64,000 nucleotides of DNA. Source: Steinernema hermaphroditum (lineage: Eukaryota > Nematoda > Chromadorea > Rhabditida > Steinernematidae). The notes under the pieces were generated by a model. It made no database searches, had not been told where the DNA came from, and saw only the letters and a list, made by a program, of their open reading frames with translations. The position numbers and the translations under genes were made by a program. Numbering within the stretch: the first letter of the stretch is position 1; every line of letters begins with the position of its first letter. Below are positions 46,541 to 56,544 of this stretch, in pieces. The stretch spans positions 248,001-312,000 of the forward strand of contig CM059621.1 in the NCBI GenBank assembly GCA_030435675.1, given 5' to 3'.

Positions 46541-46918
46541 ACAGGGTGTACCATAAATACTGTAAGTCGTCCGAATTCATAATTTTTTTAAAGCTTTTCC
46601 GCATTTTCGCTCGCCGCAATTGCTTTATTCGTGTTTGTCGCTTCTTTTTGGTGTAGAAAATGTGTTTTTCGCTGGTATTTATTCACTGTTATCCAGAAAA
46701 AATGGTTTCCGAAGAAGACCGTTCCGCAATCGTCGCCCACCACAAGCGAGGAATGCCGATTTCTAAGATTGCGAAACATTTTCATTTTGAATGCGATTGA
46801 TTGTATCTTGTTTAGAATTTACTGCGCTTTCAAATGTTATATAAAACGGGTCGTTTGATGCATAAAATGGATAGTTGTGGCTATTTTTACCACTTACAGT
46901 ATTTATGGTACACCCTGT
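46541..46918 (+). mobile_element. Deleted mariner/Tc1-type element
   Basis: About 378 bp bounded by inverted 25-bp ends, CAGGGTGTACCATAAATACT and its reverse complement. Inside, 46702-46800 encodes 32 residues with the helix-turn-helix look of a transposase N-terminus (RSAIVAHHKRGMPISKIAKHF), then stops. The catalytic DDE/D part is missing, so this is an internally deleted, non-autonomous derivative. The terminal sequence and HTH point to the IS630-Tc1-mariner superfamily. A TA lies just outside the right end; the left TA is offset by two bases. Confidence 0.7.
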
Positions 46919-47373
46919 ATGTTTCCACCTCCTTATTGGATTCGAATCAGCGCTGTGTGAAATTTGGGCTTTGAGACTTGGACTTTTTAACAATACTCGA
47001 TCCAAACTCGGCTGTTCACTGTCGATTCCGGACAGTTTTGAGTTTCGCACTGCCCTTGTTCGGATCCAAACTCAGGCAAAGTTTTTTTTGTTTCGTCTGT
47101 GCGTAGATCAGATTCAGATTCGGGCAGATTCCGTACATCATAGCAAGCAATATTGGATGCCCTCGCAAAGTGTACTCAAGAGGATCTTCACGCGTTCATT
47201 TATTCAAGATTTAAGCGCCAGTTACTCATATTCCAAAGAACAAAATCGGCTGCTTGAGAAGGAACGAGTAGTCCCTTTTAAATGGACGTACGGTAGTCGC
47301 TGGCAGATGCATGTGCTTCATCAAATGCTTGTTGTCTAGAAATACCAACTTATTCATGTTTTACAAACATTTA

Positions 47374-47577
47374 CTAACGTTTGCGAGCGTGTAGAAACTG
47401 GAACCCGATGGTTAAGCGTCCGGTTACGGCTTGTGGAGGGATGAGCAGTACGGTAAGGAATACCAGCAGCGACAGAGGAGTCATCACCACAGTCGACAGT
47501 AGACTCAAGCTTTGAATTAGGAAGAGTGGCTGTTCACTCTCTTCAAGGCGGGCCGCAGTAGTTGTAGTATGCCGCAT
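47374..47577 (-). CDS. Hypothetical small membrane protein
   Basis: A 67-codon single-exon frame with a polar N-terminus, one long hydrophobic stretch (about residues 24-50) and a basic tail ending FLHARKR. It would be a single-pass membrane microprotein if translated. No family is recognised. Support is only that the hydrophobic segment, the intact stop and the lack of repeat similarity are compatible with a real gene. An accidental frame is quite possible. Confidence 0.3.
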   Translation of the reverse strand: MRHTTTTAARLEESEQPLFLIQSLSLLSTVVMTPLSLLVFLTVLLIPPQAVTGRLTIGFQFLHARKR

Positions 47578-48098
47578 TGTAGGATTACTTACCTAATATC
47601 ATCACCGATCTATCACAACAAACGGATTGCAGTTCGATTTAGCGGTTTTTGCCGCATTAGATTAGCCGAGTTCGCTTTTTTAATTAAGTGAATAAACGCG
47701 GCTGTGCGTAAATTCGTCTACTTTATATGTACTAAAAGCCAAGTAACCCTGCGCGTGGGTTTTCAAGCACAACTCAGACTCGTTTTGAACAATTTTTCGA
47801 ATCCGTGCTCGGACTCGCCGGGATTTTGTCTTGATCGGAATCACTGTTCCCTTTTATTTGGTGTCTGAAACCGAGCGCTCCTCAAATTAGCGCCGCTCGA
47901 ATGCGTTCGAAACGCTCATCTACTTAGGAAAAAAACGCAGTCATAGACCAACGGATCCGTCGGTTTTCCGTTTATGTAGGGGATGCATGAAATCACAGTT
48001 AATCACAGTCAAGAGAAAAGCGAAATAAGCGAAAACTTTTCAGCATGCCAGCGTTGTCTTCAACATTGACACTGACAGACGTCATCAATCCAAAGACG

Positions 48099-48410
48099 TC
48101 AACGAAGACTTCTTATTATGCCTTCGGAGCAATGGCAATCACATGTACCATTAACGCACCCTGAAAATAAGATAGCGGTCAGCTTTGACCGTTCGCTCGG
48201 GAACTTACAGCCGTGGCAAAGGAGAATGCCACAAAACACTGGGCACGTGATCCCGGTGCCATTGTTGCAGTATCGACCCGCAAAGCGAGGTGCGAACACC
48301 TTCCTGGCGTCCTTTTCCAAAGAGAGAAACTGCTGAGCAGGGGATCCAAGAGCGAGGGAGACGAAGAGCAAGGCGTAGAGAGCCGTGAAGAGAAGCAGCT
48401 TGGACGACAT
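48099..48410 (-). CDS. Secreted eight-Cys peptide (CS-alpha-beta-like), member 1
   Basis: Exon 1 is 48410-48209 and exon 2 is 48160-48099; the 48-nt intron (GTAAGT...TTTTCAG) is phase 1. Reading through the intron gives no stop because its length is a multiple of three, so an unspliced frame looks deceptively complete. The spliced product is 87 residues: a signal peptide to about residue 22, a short charged pro-like region, then Cys spacing C-x7-C-x3-C-x4-C, intron, C-x4-C-x-C-x-C. CxxxC followed later by CxC is the signature of CS-alpha-beta defensin-like folds. A TATA-like box (minus strand TATAAG) lies about 38 nt upstream and ACTGATAAG lies at 48479-48487. Likely an antimicrobial or other secreted effector; function inferred only. 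Confidence 0.75.
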   Translation of the reverse strand: MSSKLLLFTALYALLFVSLALGSPAQQFLSLEKDARKVFAPRFAGRYCNNGTGITCPVFCGILLCHGCKFPSERSKLTAILFSGCVNGTCDCHCSEGIIRSLR

Positions 48411-48499
48411 TGGCGATTGATGTGGTTGTTCGTTGCTGCAAGCAGGCTTATATGCAGCTACAAGTGATCAGAAGGTTCACTGATAAGGGTGTTGTTGGC

Positions 48500-49586
48500 A
48501 AGTTTACGACGCTACAACATCAACTCTTGTAAACAAGGACAGACACTGCTGACTAAATAAAACCAACGGGACCGTAAACCCACGAGGAGCATTTTAGACC
48601 ATATTGACCAATGCACAATAGCCTCCCTTCTGTGGTTGACGGTTTCTTCTGAGTTAAGTTACGGTATGCCCCATACTGATATCCCCGTTTGGCGAACCTG
48701 TGCAACTCGATTCTGCACCACGATTCTGCACCAATGAGCCTTAATACAAAAAAAGACGGTACGCTCCAGCAGAGCGTGTGCCCGTCAAGTCTTTCTTCCT
48801 CCCCCTACTTGCTGGCATTGTTATGCGTGTCGTTTTGTCACGTTACGTGTTTCTTTTTTGTTTACAATAGGTTGAATACGAGAAATAAAGCCGTAAACTC
48901 GTGGAGTTTGAATTATCCAAGTTTAAGTTTGAAGTTCCTCCTTTTTCCCGCCAGGCATCCGACAGGTCGAGTTCAGAATACAACAGAGCCTTCCAGTTTT
49001 ATCTCTTGAATCAATGGTGTTACACCATACAATACACCGATTGTGACACTCGTCTGTGTTGCTGATTAAAGAAATGAGAAAGCACATTGCTGATCTCTTC
49101 TTTCTTCGGCGCAGGAACCGACTTCTGAGTAGAACACAGCGATTCCGTAAGTATATATAGCAGCTTCTGAGTGAGTGGTTGGCAAACCTGGTATTTCAGG
49201 CCTTCTGGGAGCCGGGACCATCATCGAGGGCAACATGAAAAGCCAAGAACGACTGCTCACTCAACTCGTTTGAAAAATCAACAAGCACCTTGACCAAAGC
49301 ACATAACTCAGGCCGTCCCTTGTCTGTAGTTGATAATGTTGTGAGTATAGCTTCTACGAGTATAGCTTCCTTTTGACTTGCCAAAGTTGCCATCCCAAGA
49401 AGTACTTATTCCGTAGTCATCCGTCGATTCCGATTAGCTTGTTAGCATCAGACGCTACAATCCAATTCAATCACTTTTGACACGGTGAAGATATTTACTC
49501 AAGCGGTTTACAATAGTACAAAACAAGGCATAATATTAAGAGTTAATCGGTGACCTTGATTCGTAAGAGTTGATCGATGATCTTGG
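48500..49586. other. Intergenic, nothing recognised
   Basis: About 1.1 kb between two divergently aged members of the peptide family. Short frames only. Near 48880 the motif ACGAGAAATAAAGCCGTAAA resembles the end of composite-repeat module B. Confidence 0.3.
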
Positions 49587-49877
49587 TTACTGTTTACAAA
49601 AACACCTACACGCTCCTGAAAAGCACACTGAAAAGACGATTACAATCAGTGTGCTTAGTGCTTCGACCTTAAACTTACAGCAATTGCACGGATGCCCCAC
49701 AAGAGCAGAACAATGTCTTGTGCAAGTCATACTGTTGCAGTCTTCTTGGAGAAGGAGAGGTCCGGCGCTTTTGAGGTCCTCTCCCGGCGAAAGTCGCTTG
49801 TCGGTAGGAGCTCCGTGGGTGGTGTAAATGAGAAGAAGGGAGCAGAAAGCCGTGAAGAGGAGGAATTTAGGCAACAT
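49587..49877 (-). CDS. Secreted eight-Cys peptide (CS-alpha-beta-like), member 2
   Basis: Exon 1 is 49877-49679 and exon 2 is 49627-49587, with a 51-nt phase-1 intron. A second acceptor 12 nt downstream would give an immediate stop, so the first is used. The frame is open to an ATG at 49907, but the Met at 49877 starts directly at the signal peptide (MLPKFLLFTAFCSLLL, ending about THG-A) and is preferred. The mature part has C-x4-C-x3-C-x7-C-x-C, intron, then C-x4-C-x-C-x-C. It is the closest relative of member 1 in gene structure, 1.2 kb away on the same strand, but the proteins are strongly diverged outside Cys and the signal peptide. Confidence 0.72.
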   Translation of the reverse strand: MLPKFLLFTAFCSLLLIYTTHGAPTDKRLSPGEDLKSAGPLLLQEDCNSMTCTRHCSALVGHPCNCCKFKVEALSTLIVIVFSVCFSGACRCFCKQ

Positions 49878-50394
49878 TGCAGGCGAGTGTGGCCCTTTGA
49901 TGTTCACGCATGCTTAAATGGAGTAACGCGTGATCAGACGGTTTGCTGATATGATCCTTATCGCCATGTTTATGACTTCACATTATAGTCTGAAGTAAAC
50001 AAGGCTGCACCTTGCTGACTAAGGTGAAACCAACGGGACCGTCGATCCACGAAGAGCACCTAAGAGGACCAAATTCGATTTACGAGTAAAATGACACCTG
50101 AAGTCGAATTTGATATATTGAGTTGCCGGTATCTTTGTATTGCTGGTATGCTTTGCATTACTGAAGCAAGTCCTTTTGTGGACCCGATAAATTGTGAGCT
50201 ACATAAGTCAATGTTGTGTTCATGGTTCCACTAGCCACCAAAGATCGCCGTAGACTGCTAACATTGTGAACACTGGACATTTCCAGCATTGCCTTTTCAT
50301 CCGGCCAGGACCAAAATGCTATGCGATGCGAAAAACGATGTGTTATTCATTCTTCACCCTCACAAAACATCGCTTTCGCACCCGGAGATCCTCA

Positions 50395-50400
50395 TATAAT
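50395..50400 (+). promoter_or_regulatory. TATA-like box of H2B
   Basis: TATAAT in CTCATATAATCGC, 58 nt before the H2B start codon, also present in the inverted copy near 56353-56358. Confidence 0.5.
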
Positions 50401-50457
50401 CGCTGGACTTCGACGACAACACCATCATTCAGTAATCCTCTGATTCCAGTCTTCGTC

Positions 50458-50829
50458 ATGGCCCCCAAACCGTCCGCCAAGGGAACGAAGATGCTCTCGA
50501 AGCCGAGTCGCGTCGCCGGCGAGAAGAAGAAGAGCAAGAAGAGGCGCGCCGAGTCGTTCTCCACCTACATCTACAAGGTGCTCCGGCAGGTGCACAACGA
50601 CACCGGCATCTCGTCTAAGGGCATGTCCATCATGAACTCTTTCATCTGCGACGTTTTCGAGCGCATCGCCGGCGAGGCGTCCAAGCTGGCCAACTACAAC
50701 AAGCGCTCCACCATCTCCTCCCGCGAAATCCAAACCGCCGTCCGTCTCGTCCTTCCCGGAGAACTCGCCAAGCACGCCGTGTCCGAAGGAACGAAGTCAG
50801 TCACCAAGTACACCAGCTCTCAGAACTGA
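50458..50829 (+). CDS. Histone H2B, copy 1
   Basis: A 123-residue H2B: N-terminal basic tail with K/S/P (to about residue 32), then the histone fold with [29 protein letters not shown] and [15 protein letters not shown], and the C-terminal helix ending in [19 protein letters not shown]. The Lys in SEGTK is the position usually mono-ubiquitinated. The frame is open further upstream, but the ATG at 50458 gives the usual MAPKPSAKG start. Compared with the usual H2B it has N for P after QVH, G for A after SSK, C in the ICD position and an extra QN end, so it is a somewhat diverged variant. Strong C/G third positions fit high expression. AATAAA follows at 50891-50896. No H2A, H3 or H4 gene lies nearby. 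Confidence 0.97.
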   Translation: MAPKPSAKGTKMLSKPSRVAGEKKKSKKRRAESFSTYIYKVLRQVHNDTGISSKGMSIMNSFICDVFERIAGEASKLANYNKRSTISSREIQTAVRLVLPGELAKHAVSEGTKSVTKYTSSQN

Positions 50830-50890
50830 ATGCGTTTGTCCTCCTCAGGTCATCTTGTCATGACGTACTTTCATTGTTTCAAACCCGGTA

Positions 50891-50896
50891 AATAAA
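50891..50896 (+). terminator. Poly(A) signal of H2B copy 1
   Basis: AATAAA 62 nt after the stop. The canonical histone stem-loop (6-bp stem, 4-nt loop) was not found. Only a weak hairpin GTCAT-CTTGTC-ATGAC is present near 50852. Confidence 0.6.
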
Positions 50897-51470
50897 CTGA
50901 TTTTACGTGTACTTTAGCGCTTTCTATTCTTGTACCTAACGCGCATGGCAGCTTAGGAAGGTCACTGAAAATGCCAGGGCATGATGACTAGTTGTTGAGA
51001 GGTGTAGTTCTGGGTTACGATTGGGGACCTTTCCGCTAGCAGGCTCTGACAGCACTCGGCTTTTCAGAAGGCCTTCAACGCGCGAACCGTGGAAAAGTTC
51101 CTGTTTATCACTTCGCCAATTGTTTTCGACCAAAAATAACATCAAAGCGAAAGAATACAATGAGACGACGAAAGTTTCTATTCTTTACATTTTACTCGAC
51201 ACGTAAACACATACTTGTCGGTTGTGGTTCAGAAACCTTGGCCTGTCCAGAGTCCTCTTATATTTGGTCCGAAATTTGTGGTCTTTTCGTCAGTACTCCT
51301 AAATTGCAGCTTCCCCAATATTGAAGTTGAGGACCATTTTCAGCTTCTACCTCCACATGATCTATCCTCCCAAGTTTTGATACTCAAGCAGTTCGAATGC
51401 TCTCATGCCGAGTGTTCTCATACAATACTGACAAGTGGCGGTTTCAAAATCGTTCCGATGTCTCAGTGGT

Positions 51471-52018
51471 TCGCGGGGGACAAAAGAATCATGTGAAAAA
51501 GGTTGCTAAGAAAATTAGATTCTTTGCCAATAACTAATTCTCTTGCTCGGCATAATTGAAAACAGAAAAGACAAAGTTATTGTCCACTGTTTGTCGGGAT
51601 AGCTGCCCGGATAGGTTCTCTGGTCCGCGCTGGTTTTCTTCACTATCTGCTACGCTTCTCGTTTTCTAACAACCGTCTATGTTGAATACAGTACCCATAC
51701 GTTATCTGTGTCTTAGCTGCCTTATTTAAATGAAATCGGTGAATAGTCATTCCATAGAAAGGTTATTCCCAAAACAGTCGATCAAGAATCCCGTCCTGGT
51801 CGTTCCAAGAACGCAAGCATGAGCCAGACAAGTACATGTCTTCTGGCATTTGCTATTCAATACCCTTTTCTGAAAATCTGCAACGCAAAAATGTAAACAC
51901 ATCACATTTCTATACAAATGTGTTCTCACGATCTCGGCTTCTCAAAAAAGTTCACTCAAGAAGGATGTTTTTCTGGATATAAATACATGAAAACAATTCA
52001 TAACTTCGCGTCGCACAA
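51471..52018. other. Intergenic between H2B and srx gene
   Basis: About 550 bp after the end of the duplicated block; no gene or repeat recognised. Confidence 0.3.
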
Positions 52019-54863
52019 ATGTCAAGAAGTCTTATGATCAGCACCTTGGCAGGCTATCCGATGAACGGTACCGCGGACAACGAGACGGATTTCGTCTACG
52101 GTAGCGAGCTCCAGGGGCGAGGATATGCAACGACCACTGATCTTGTATTTGGGTATCTCACCACACTGGTATGTGCAAGCGTATTTGAGCTATGATGATG
52201 AAGATTTCAGGTCGGAGTTGTGGCCTTTGCTGGAGGTACCCTTAATCTCTACCTGATCCGAAGGCTAAAGGCTTTCCGTAACGCTTTCGGATTCTTCTGG
52301 GCTGTTCGGACGTTTGGCGAACTCGGCACAGATATCACTTTTGCCGTCTATGCGGGACCTCTAACGATACTGTAAGTTTGAGTTAAGGCACAGGGAAACG
52401 AAAAATGAACGATACTGTAAGTCTAACAGCGAGGCATGGTAAAGTCCAAAACAACGGTCAAGTGTGTGCCAGTGGGAAGGGTGTTCCGACTAGGTCGGAA
52501 CAGTAGTCTGATAACCCGAAGGCTCCGGACCGGGAGATCCGGTCGAGGTGATGCCGACGGGAAGGGTTGGCTTCACCGAAGTGTCGCGAGGATGTTCAGT
52601 ACACAGAGTGCGGAGAACGGCTTCGATAACCCACTGACTCCGGACCGCTGTGAGAGAGTGACGACGCGCAGCGCTTTTATGACACCACCGCAATTGCAAC
52701 TTCTTGGGAGCAGCGATGTGAGAGACATCAGACAAACAGAGAAATGCAGCGCAACTATGAATCACCGATACACATCATGGTGGTCATTCAGTATTCACGT
52801 GACGGTTAGGCACCTAAATCGACCCCTCCGTTCTGTGTTGAATACTTCCAAGACCATGAGTGTGCTCTAGACTGACCTTCATGGGGATGACTTTCCAGAG
52901 ATCTGTCTAGGCGAGCTCAGACAAGCAGTTTAACCCGAGCTTGACGATCTCGAAAGTGCCTTTCCAAGCAGCGGGATTTTCTGTATACATTTCCATTTGA
53001 CTCAAAGGATCAAAGGCGCTAGAGCCACCAAAAGGCAAAAAAGAGCAGACAGACTACTGCCTGAGTTTACATATGGATTTGTCGTTGTTCGCGACACGGT
53101 GGCGACATTAATGATACAGTAGCAGGTTGGAAATCAGCATGTTTTTTCATTTTAAACCCAAAATTCTTCGATGTTCTCCGCACTTTTTTTTAGTTTCGCG
53201 GTCGGAATCGAGTTGAGAAGTATCGAGATTCGATTAACATCTCTAGTTACGCATGTGTGAAGGAGTCCGTCGCACTTGTTTTGTAGGTCAAATATACACA
53301 AAAAGATTGTTTGCGCTTGACCAAAGCGGTAAAAAAAACAAAAAAACGGTTCGATTCTGTGTCCAGTGCAGTGGTACCTTGCACAATAGCAAATAAGCGA
53401 TATTCTTAGCATGTTTACGCAAAAAACGGGGCTAAAGTTCATCCAAGAAGATTGAGCCGTCTACCTCAGCTAGACGACAATTTATAGGAAATAATAAATC
53501 AATTATAAAAAATCTTTTGTTTATTACACTAATCAAAACTTGTTTGCTATTTGTCATTAATAGCAAGAAAATTACTCTTTTCCGTGATTTATTGTGACAT
53601 TTCTATCTTGAGCAATGCTGGGCGACACTGAAAACTTCCTGTTTTCTCTGCAGGGGACGACGCTGATCCTATGACGAAACGTTCCCTATTTTATCTACCT
53701 ATCTTTTTTTTTTTTGTTTGCATTCTGGCTTCGGCACAGGGCACGTCATCGAGATGTGTTCTACTCTGATACCGTGCCGTGCGCCAAAGCCAGAAGAAGA
53801 GCGGCGACTGCGGAGTGATAATATGGCTCTTGTGCATTATATATGACGTCTCACAAGGCGTAAGTCTTTGATACAAGAAACAAACTCGTGTAAAACTCAC
53901 CTCCCTAGACAAACGACAAACATTCCTCCGACCCTTGGCATCTTCGTCTATCAACTCTCGTACACGTTCGCCTATATCCAATGCGTCATGAACCTGACAA
54001 TCGCTTTGAACCGCTCGGTTGCCGTTTGGTTGCCCCTGCGCTACAAAGCTATCTTCAACAAAAAGCTCTGCATCTTTGTGGCCATCTTCATATGCTGCCA
54101 AGCGCTGTGCGTGGTCACTCTCTACTTCAGTGAGTAATTGGTTTCAGCCTCATATAACTAAGAGTAATCTATAGTCTTTCCGTGTCAGCATATCGGCTAT
54201 GGTCCACGCTCCTACTCGAATGTGTTCGTGAAATGTTCCGCAAATCTGGTCCGTGACTACTCCATGCTGGCCTATCTACTCAACAAAATCTGCTTTATGG
54301 TCGCCTGCTGTGGAACTGGAGTCATCAATCTGACAACGTTCTGCAAGATTATGTACATCAGAATTGTAGATCATGTAAAATGGGTAACAATGTGAGAGTA
54401 ATATTGTTTAGCGTGCAAAAGCTCGATACAACAACAAGGAATTTAAAAGAGACGTTCGGCTGTTCTCACTGGTAAGCTATACTGCTGTAAATTCTAGTGA
54501 GCGAGATGAAACATTCCAGGCAGTTGTTCAGGATATCCTCATGACCATCATTGTATTCTCGATCATCTTCTTCAATAACGGACAGAATCTCAGCATCGTT
54601 GGTGTGCTATTGAGTTACGACGGCCTCATCTTGATCTACATATTCAACAAGTGGGTCATTCTGTCGTAACGAGAGAACATAACGCTTTTAGCGCATCGAT
54701 GGCCTTCTGCAACCCCGAATGTCGCCGTTTTCTATTCCCCTCCAAATCCTCTGCTATCACACATAACTACACCACCACCATTGGTGGGATCTCATCGGTC
54801 ATCTTGCCCGCCGGCCTTCCTACGTTGCCCAGCATAACTACAGCGTCAACTCGAAGCCGTTAG
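52019..54863 (+). CDS. srx-type serpentine receptor, seven exons
   Basis: Exons: 52019-52168, 52211-52371, 53909-54129, 54175-54374, 54412-54471, 54520-54650, 54692-54863. All borders are GT/AG and join in frame to 364 residues. Landmarks are TLNLYLIRRLKAFRNAFG after TM1, the QCVMNLTIALNRSVAVW block with PLRYKAIF after TM3, FPCQHIGYG in the second extracellular loop with a later Cys, and a C-terminal FNNASMAFCNPECRRF. These match the nematode srx family (7TM_GPCR_Srx). The tail is Ser/Thr-rich. Introns are 37-48 nt except intron 2, which is 1537 nt because composite-repeat modules A, C and part of B are inserted. The first 15 bp across the exon 2 donor (AACGATACTGTAAGT) recur 44 bp downstream. 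Confidence 0.86.
52440..53895 (+). repeat. Composite repeat inside srx intron 2
   Basis: Module A at 52440-52760, module C at 53490-53650 and an end fragment of module B at about 53740-53895 (CAAGGCGTAAGTCTTTGAT, ACAAACTCGTG). All are in the same orientation as at 17.4-18.7 kb but in the order A-C-B. About 730 bp between A and C shows no match elsewhere in the window. Confidence 0.6.
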
Positions 54864-54977
54864 GACCGTCAGATAAATATTTAAAACGCTGGATAACACA
54901 TTCAATTTATTTATTTACCGGATTTGAAACAATGAAAGTACGTCATGACAAGATGACCTGAGAAGGCCAAAACGCAT

Positions 54978-55295
54978 TCAGTTCTGAGAGCTGGTGTACT
55001 TGGTGACTGACTTCGTTCCTTCGGACACGGCGTGCTTGGCGAGTTCTCCGGGAAGGACGAGACGGACGGCGGTTTGGATTTCGCGGGAGGAGATGGTGGA
55101 GCGCTTGTTGTAGTTGGCCAGCTTGGACGCCTCGCCGGCGATGCGCTCGAAAACGTCGCAGATGAAAGAGTTCATGATGGACATGCCCTTAGACGAGATG
55201 CCGGTGTCGTTGTGCACCTGCCGGAGCACCTTGTAGATGTAGGTGGAGAACGACTCGGCGCGCCTCTTCTTGCTCTTCTTCTTCTCGCCGGACAT
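54978..55295 (-). CDS. Tail-less histone H2B, copy 3 (rearranged)
   Basis: From Gly21 onward the protein is identical to the other two H2Bs, but the first 20 residues are replaced. The codon before is TCC and the one before that ATG, giving Met-Ser-Gly21, 105 residues. The breakpoint joins the 3' flank of the neighbouring H2B unit to codon 21. As a result a longer frame from 55538 (81 extra codons derived from former non-coding flank) is also open and in frame. The normal H2B promoter and 5' leader are absent. The 3' flank differs slightly from the other copies, with tandem AATAAATAAAT at 54906-54915. Either a new H2B variant without its tail, or a dead partial copy kept identical by conversion. 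Confidence 0.7.
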   Translation of the reverse strand: MSGEKKKSKKRRAESFSTYIYKVLRQVHNDTGISSKGMSIMNSFICDVFERIAGEASKLANYNKRSTISSREIQTAVRLVLPGELAKHAVSEGTKSVTKYTSSQN

Positions 55296-55923
55296 CGGAA
55301 CGATTTTGAAACCGCCACTTGTCAGTATTGTATGAGAACACTCGGCATGAGAGCATTCGAACTGCTTGAGTATCAAAACTTGGGAGGATAGATCATGTGG
55401 AGGTAGAAGCTGAAAATGGTCCTCAACTTCAATATTGGGGAAGCTGCAATTTAGGAGTACTGACGAAAAGACCACAAATTTCGGACCAAATATAAGAGGA
55501 CTCTGGACAGGCCAAGGTTTCTGAACCACAACCGACAAGTATGTGTTTACGTGTCGAGTAAAATGTAAAGAATAGAAACTTTCGTCGTCTCATTGTATTC
55601 TTTCGCTTTGATGTTATTTTTGGTCGAAAACAATTGGCGAAGTGATAAACAGGAACTTTTCCACGGTTCGCGCGTTGAAGGCCTTCTGAAAAGCCGAGTG
55701 CTGTCAGAGCCTGCTAGCGGAAAGGTCCCCAATCGTAACCCAGAACTACACCTCTCAACAACTAGTCATCATGCCCTGGCATTTTCAGTGACCTTCCTAA
55801 GCTGCCATGCGCGTTAGGTACAAGAATAGAAAGCGCTAAAGTACACGTAAAATCAGTTTATTTACCGGGTTTGAAACAATGAAAGTACGTCATGACAAGA
55901 TGACCTGAGGAGGACAAACGCAT

Positions 55924-56295
55924 TCAGTTCTGAGAGCTGGTGTACTTGGTGACTGACTTCGTTCCTTCGGACACGGCGTGCTTGGCGAGTTCTCCGGGAA
56001 GGACGAGACGGACGGCGGTTTGGATTTCGCGGGAGGAGATGGTGGAGCGCTTGTTGTAGTTGGCCAGCTTGGACGCCTCGCCGGCGATGCGCTCGAAAAC
56101 GTCGCAGATGAAAGAGTTCATGATGGACATGCCCTTAGACGAGATGCCGGTGTCGTTGTGCACCTGCCGGAGCACCTTGTAGATGTAGGTGGAGAACGAC
56201 TCGGCGCGCCTCTTCTTGCTCTTCTTCTTCTCGCCGGCGACGCGACTCGGCTTCGAGAGCATCTTCGTTCCCTTGGCGGACGGTTTGGGGGCCAT
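55924..56295 (-). CDS. Histone H2B, copy 2
   Basis: Encodes exactly the same 123 residues as copy 1, and the nucleotide sequence appears identical through the coding part and 3' flank. It retains the TATA-like box and the AATAAA signal (55862-55857 on this strand). It is transcribed toward the tail-less copy 3, 628 bp downstream. The 5' flank is shortened by a transposon inserted at 56545, about 250 bp from the start codon, which may leave only the proximal promoter. Confidence 0.96.
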   Translation of the reverse strand: MAPKPSAKGTKMLSKPSRVAGEKKKSKKRRAESFSTYIYKVLRQVHNDTGISSKGMSIMNSFICDVFERIAGEASKLANYNKRSTISSREIQTAVRLVLPGELAKHAVSEGTKSVTKYTSSQN

Positions 56296-56544
56296 GACGA
56301 AGACTGGAATCAGAGGATTACTGAATGATGGTGTTGTCGTCGAAGTCCAGCGATTATATGAGGATCTCCGGGTGCGAAAGCGATGTTTTGTGAGAGCGGA
56401 GAATGATTAACACATCGTTTTTTGCATTGCATAGCATTTTGGTCCTGGCCGGATGAAAAGGCAATGCTGGAAATGTCCAGTGTTCACAATGTTAGCAGAT
56501 CTTTGGTGGCTAGCTGAACCATGGACACAACATTGACTTATGTA

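Larger units (their letters stand above)
50081..51470 (+). repeat. H2B duplication unit, left copy
   Basis: This block (5' flank, H2B and 3' flank) recurs inverted from about 57918 down to 55296, where it is interrupted by a transposon. The H2B coding region and the 640 bp after it look identical in the two copies; the first 350 bp has substitutions and a 10-bp indel near 50248. Confidence 0.85.

Noticed and set aside
50266..50457. N-terminal extension of H2B copy 1
   Set aside because: Open by chance. The inverted copy is not open over the same stretch, and the normal H2B start is at 50458.
50425..50775. 116-codon antisense frame over H2B (also at the two other copies)
   Set aside because: Antisense shadow of a C/G-ending coding sequence; its only conservation is that of H2B.
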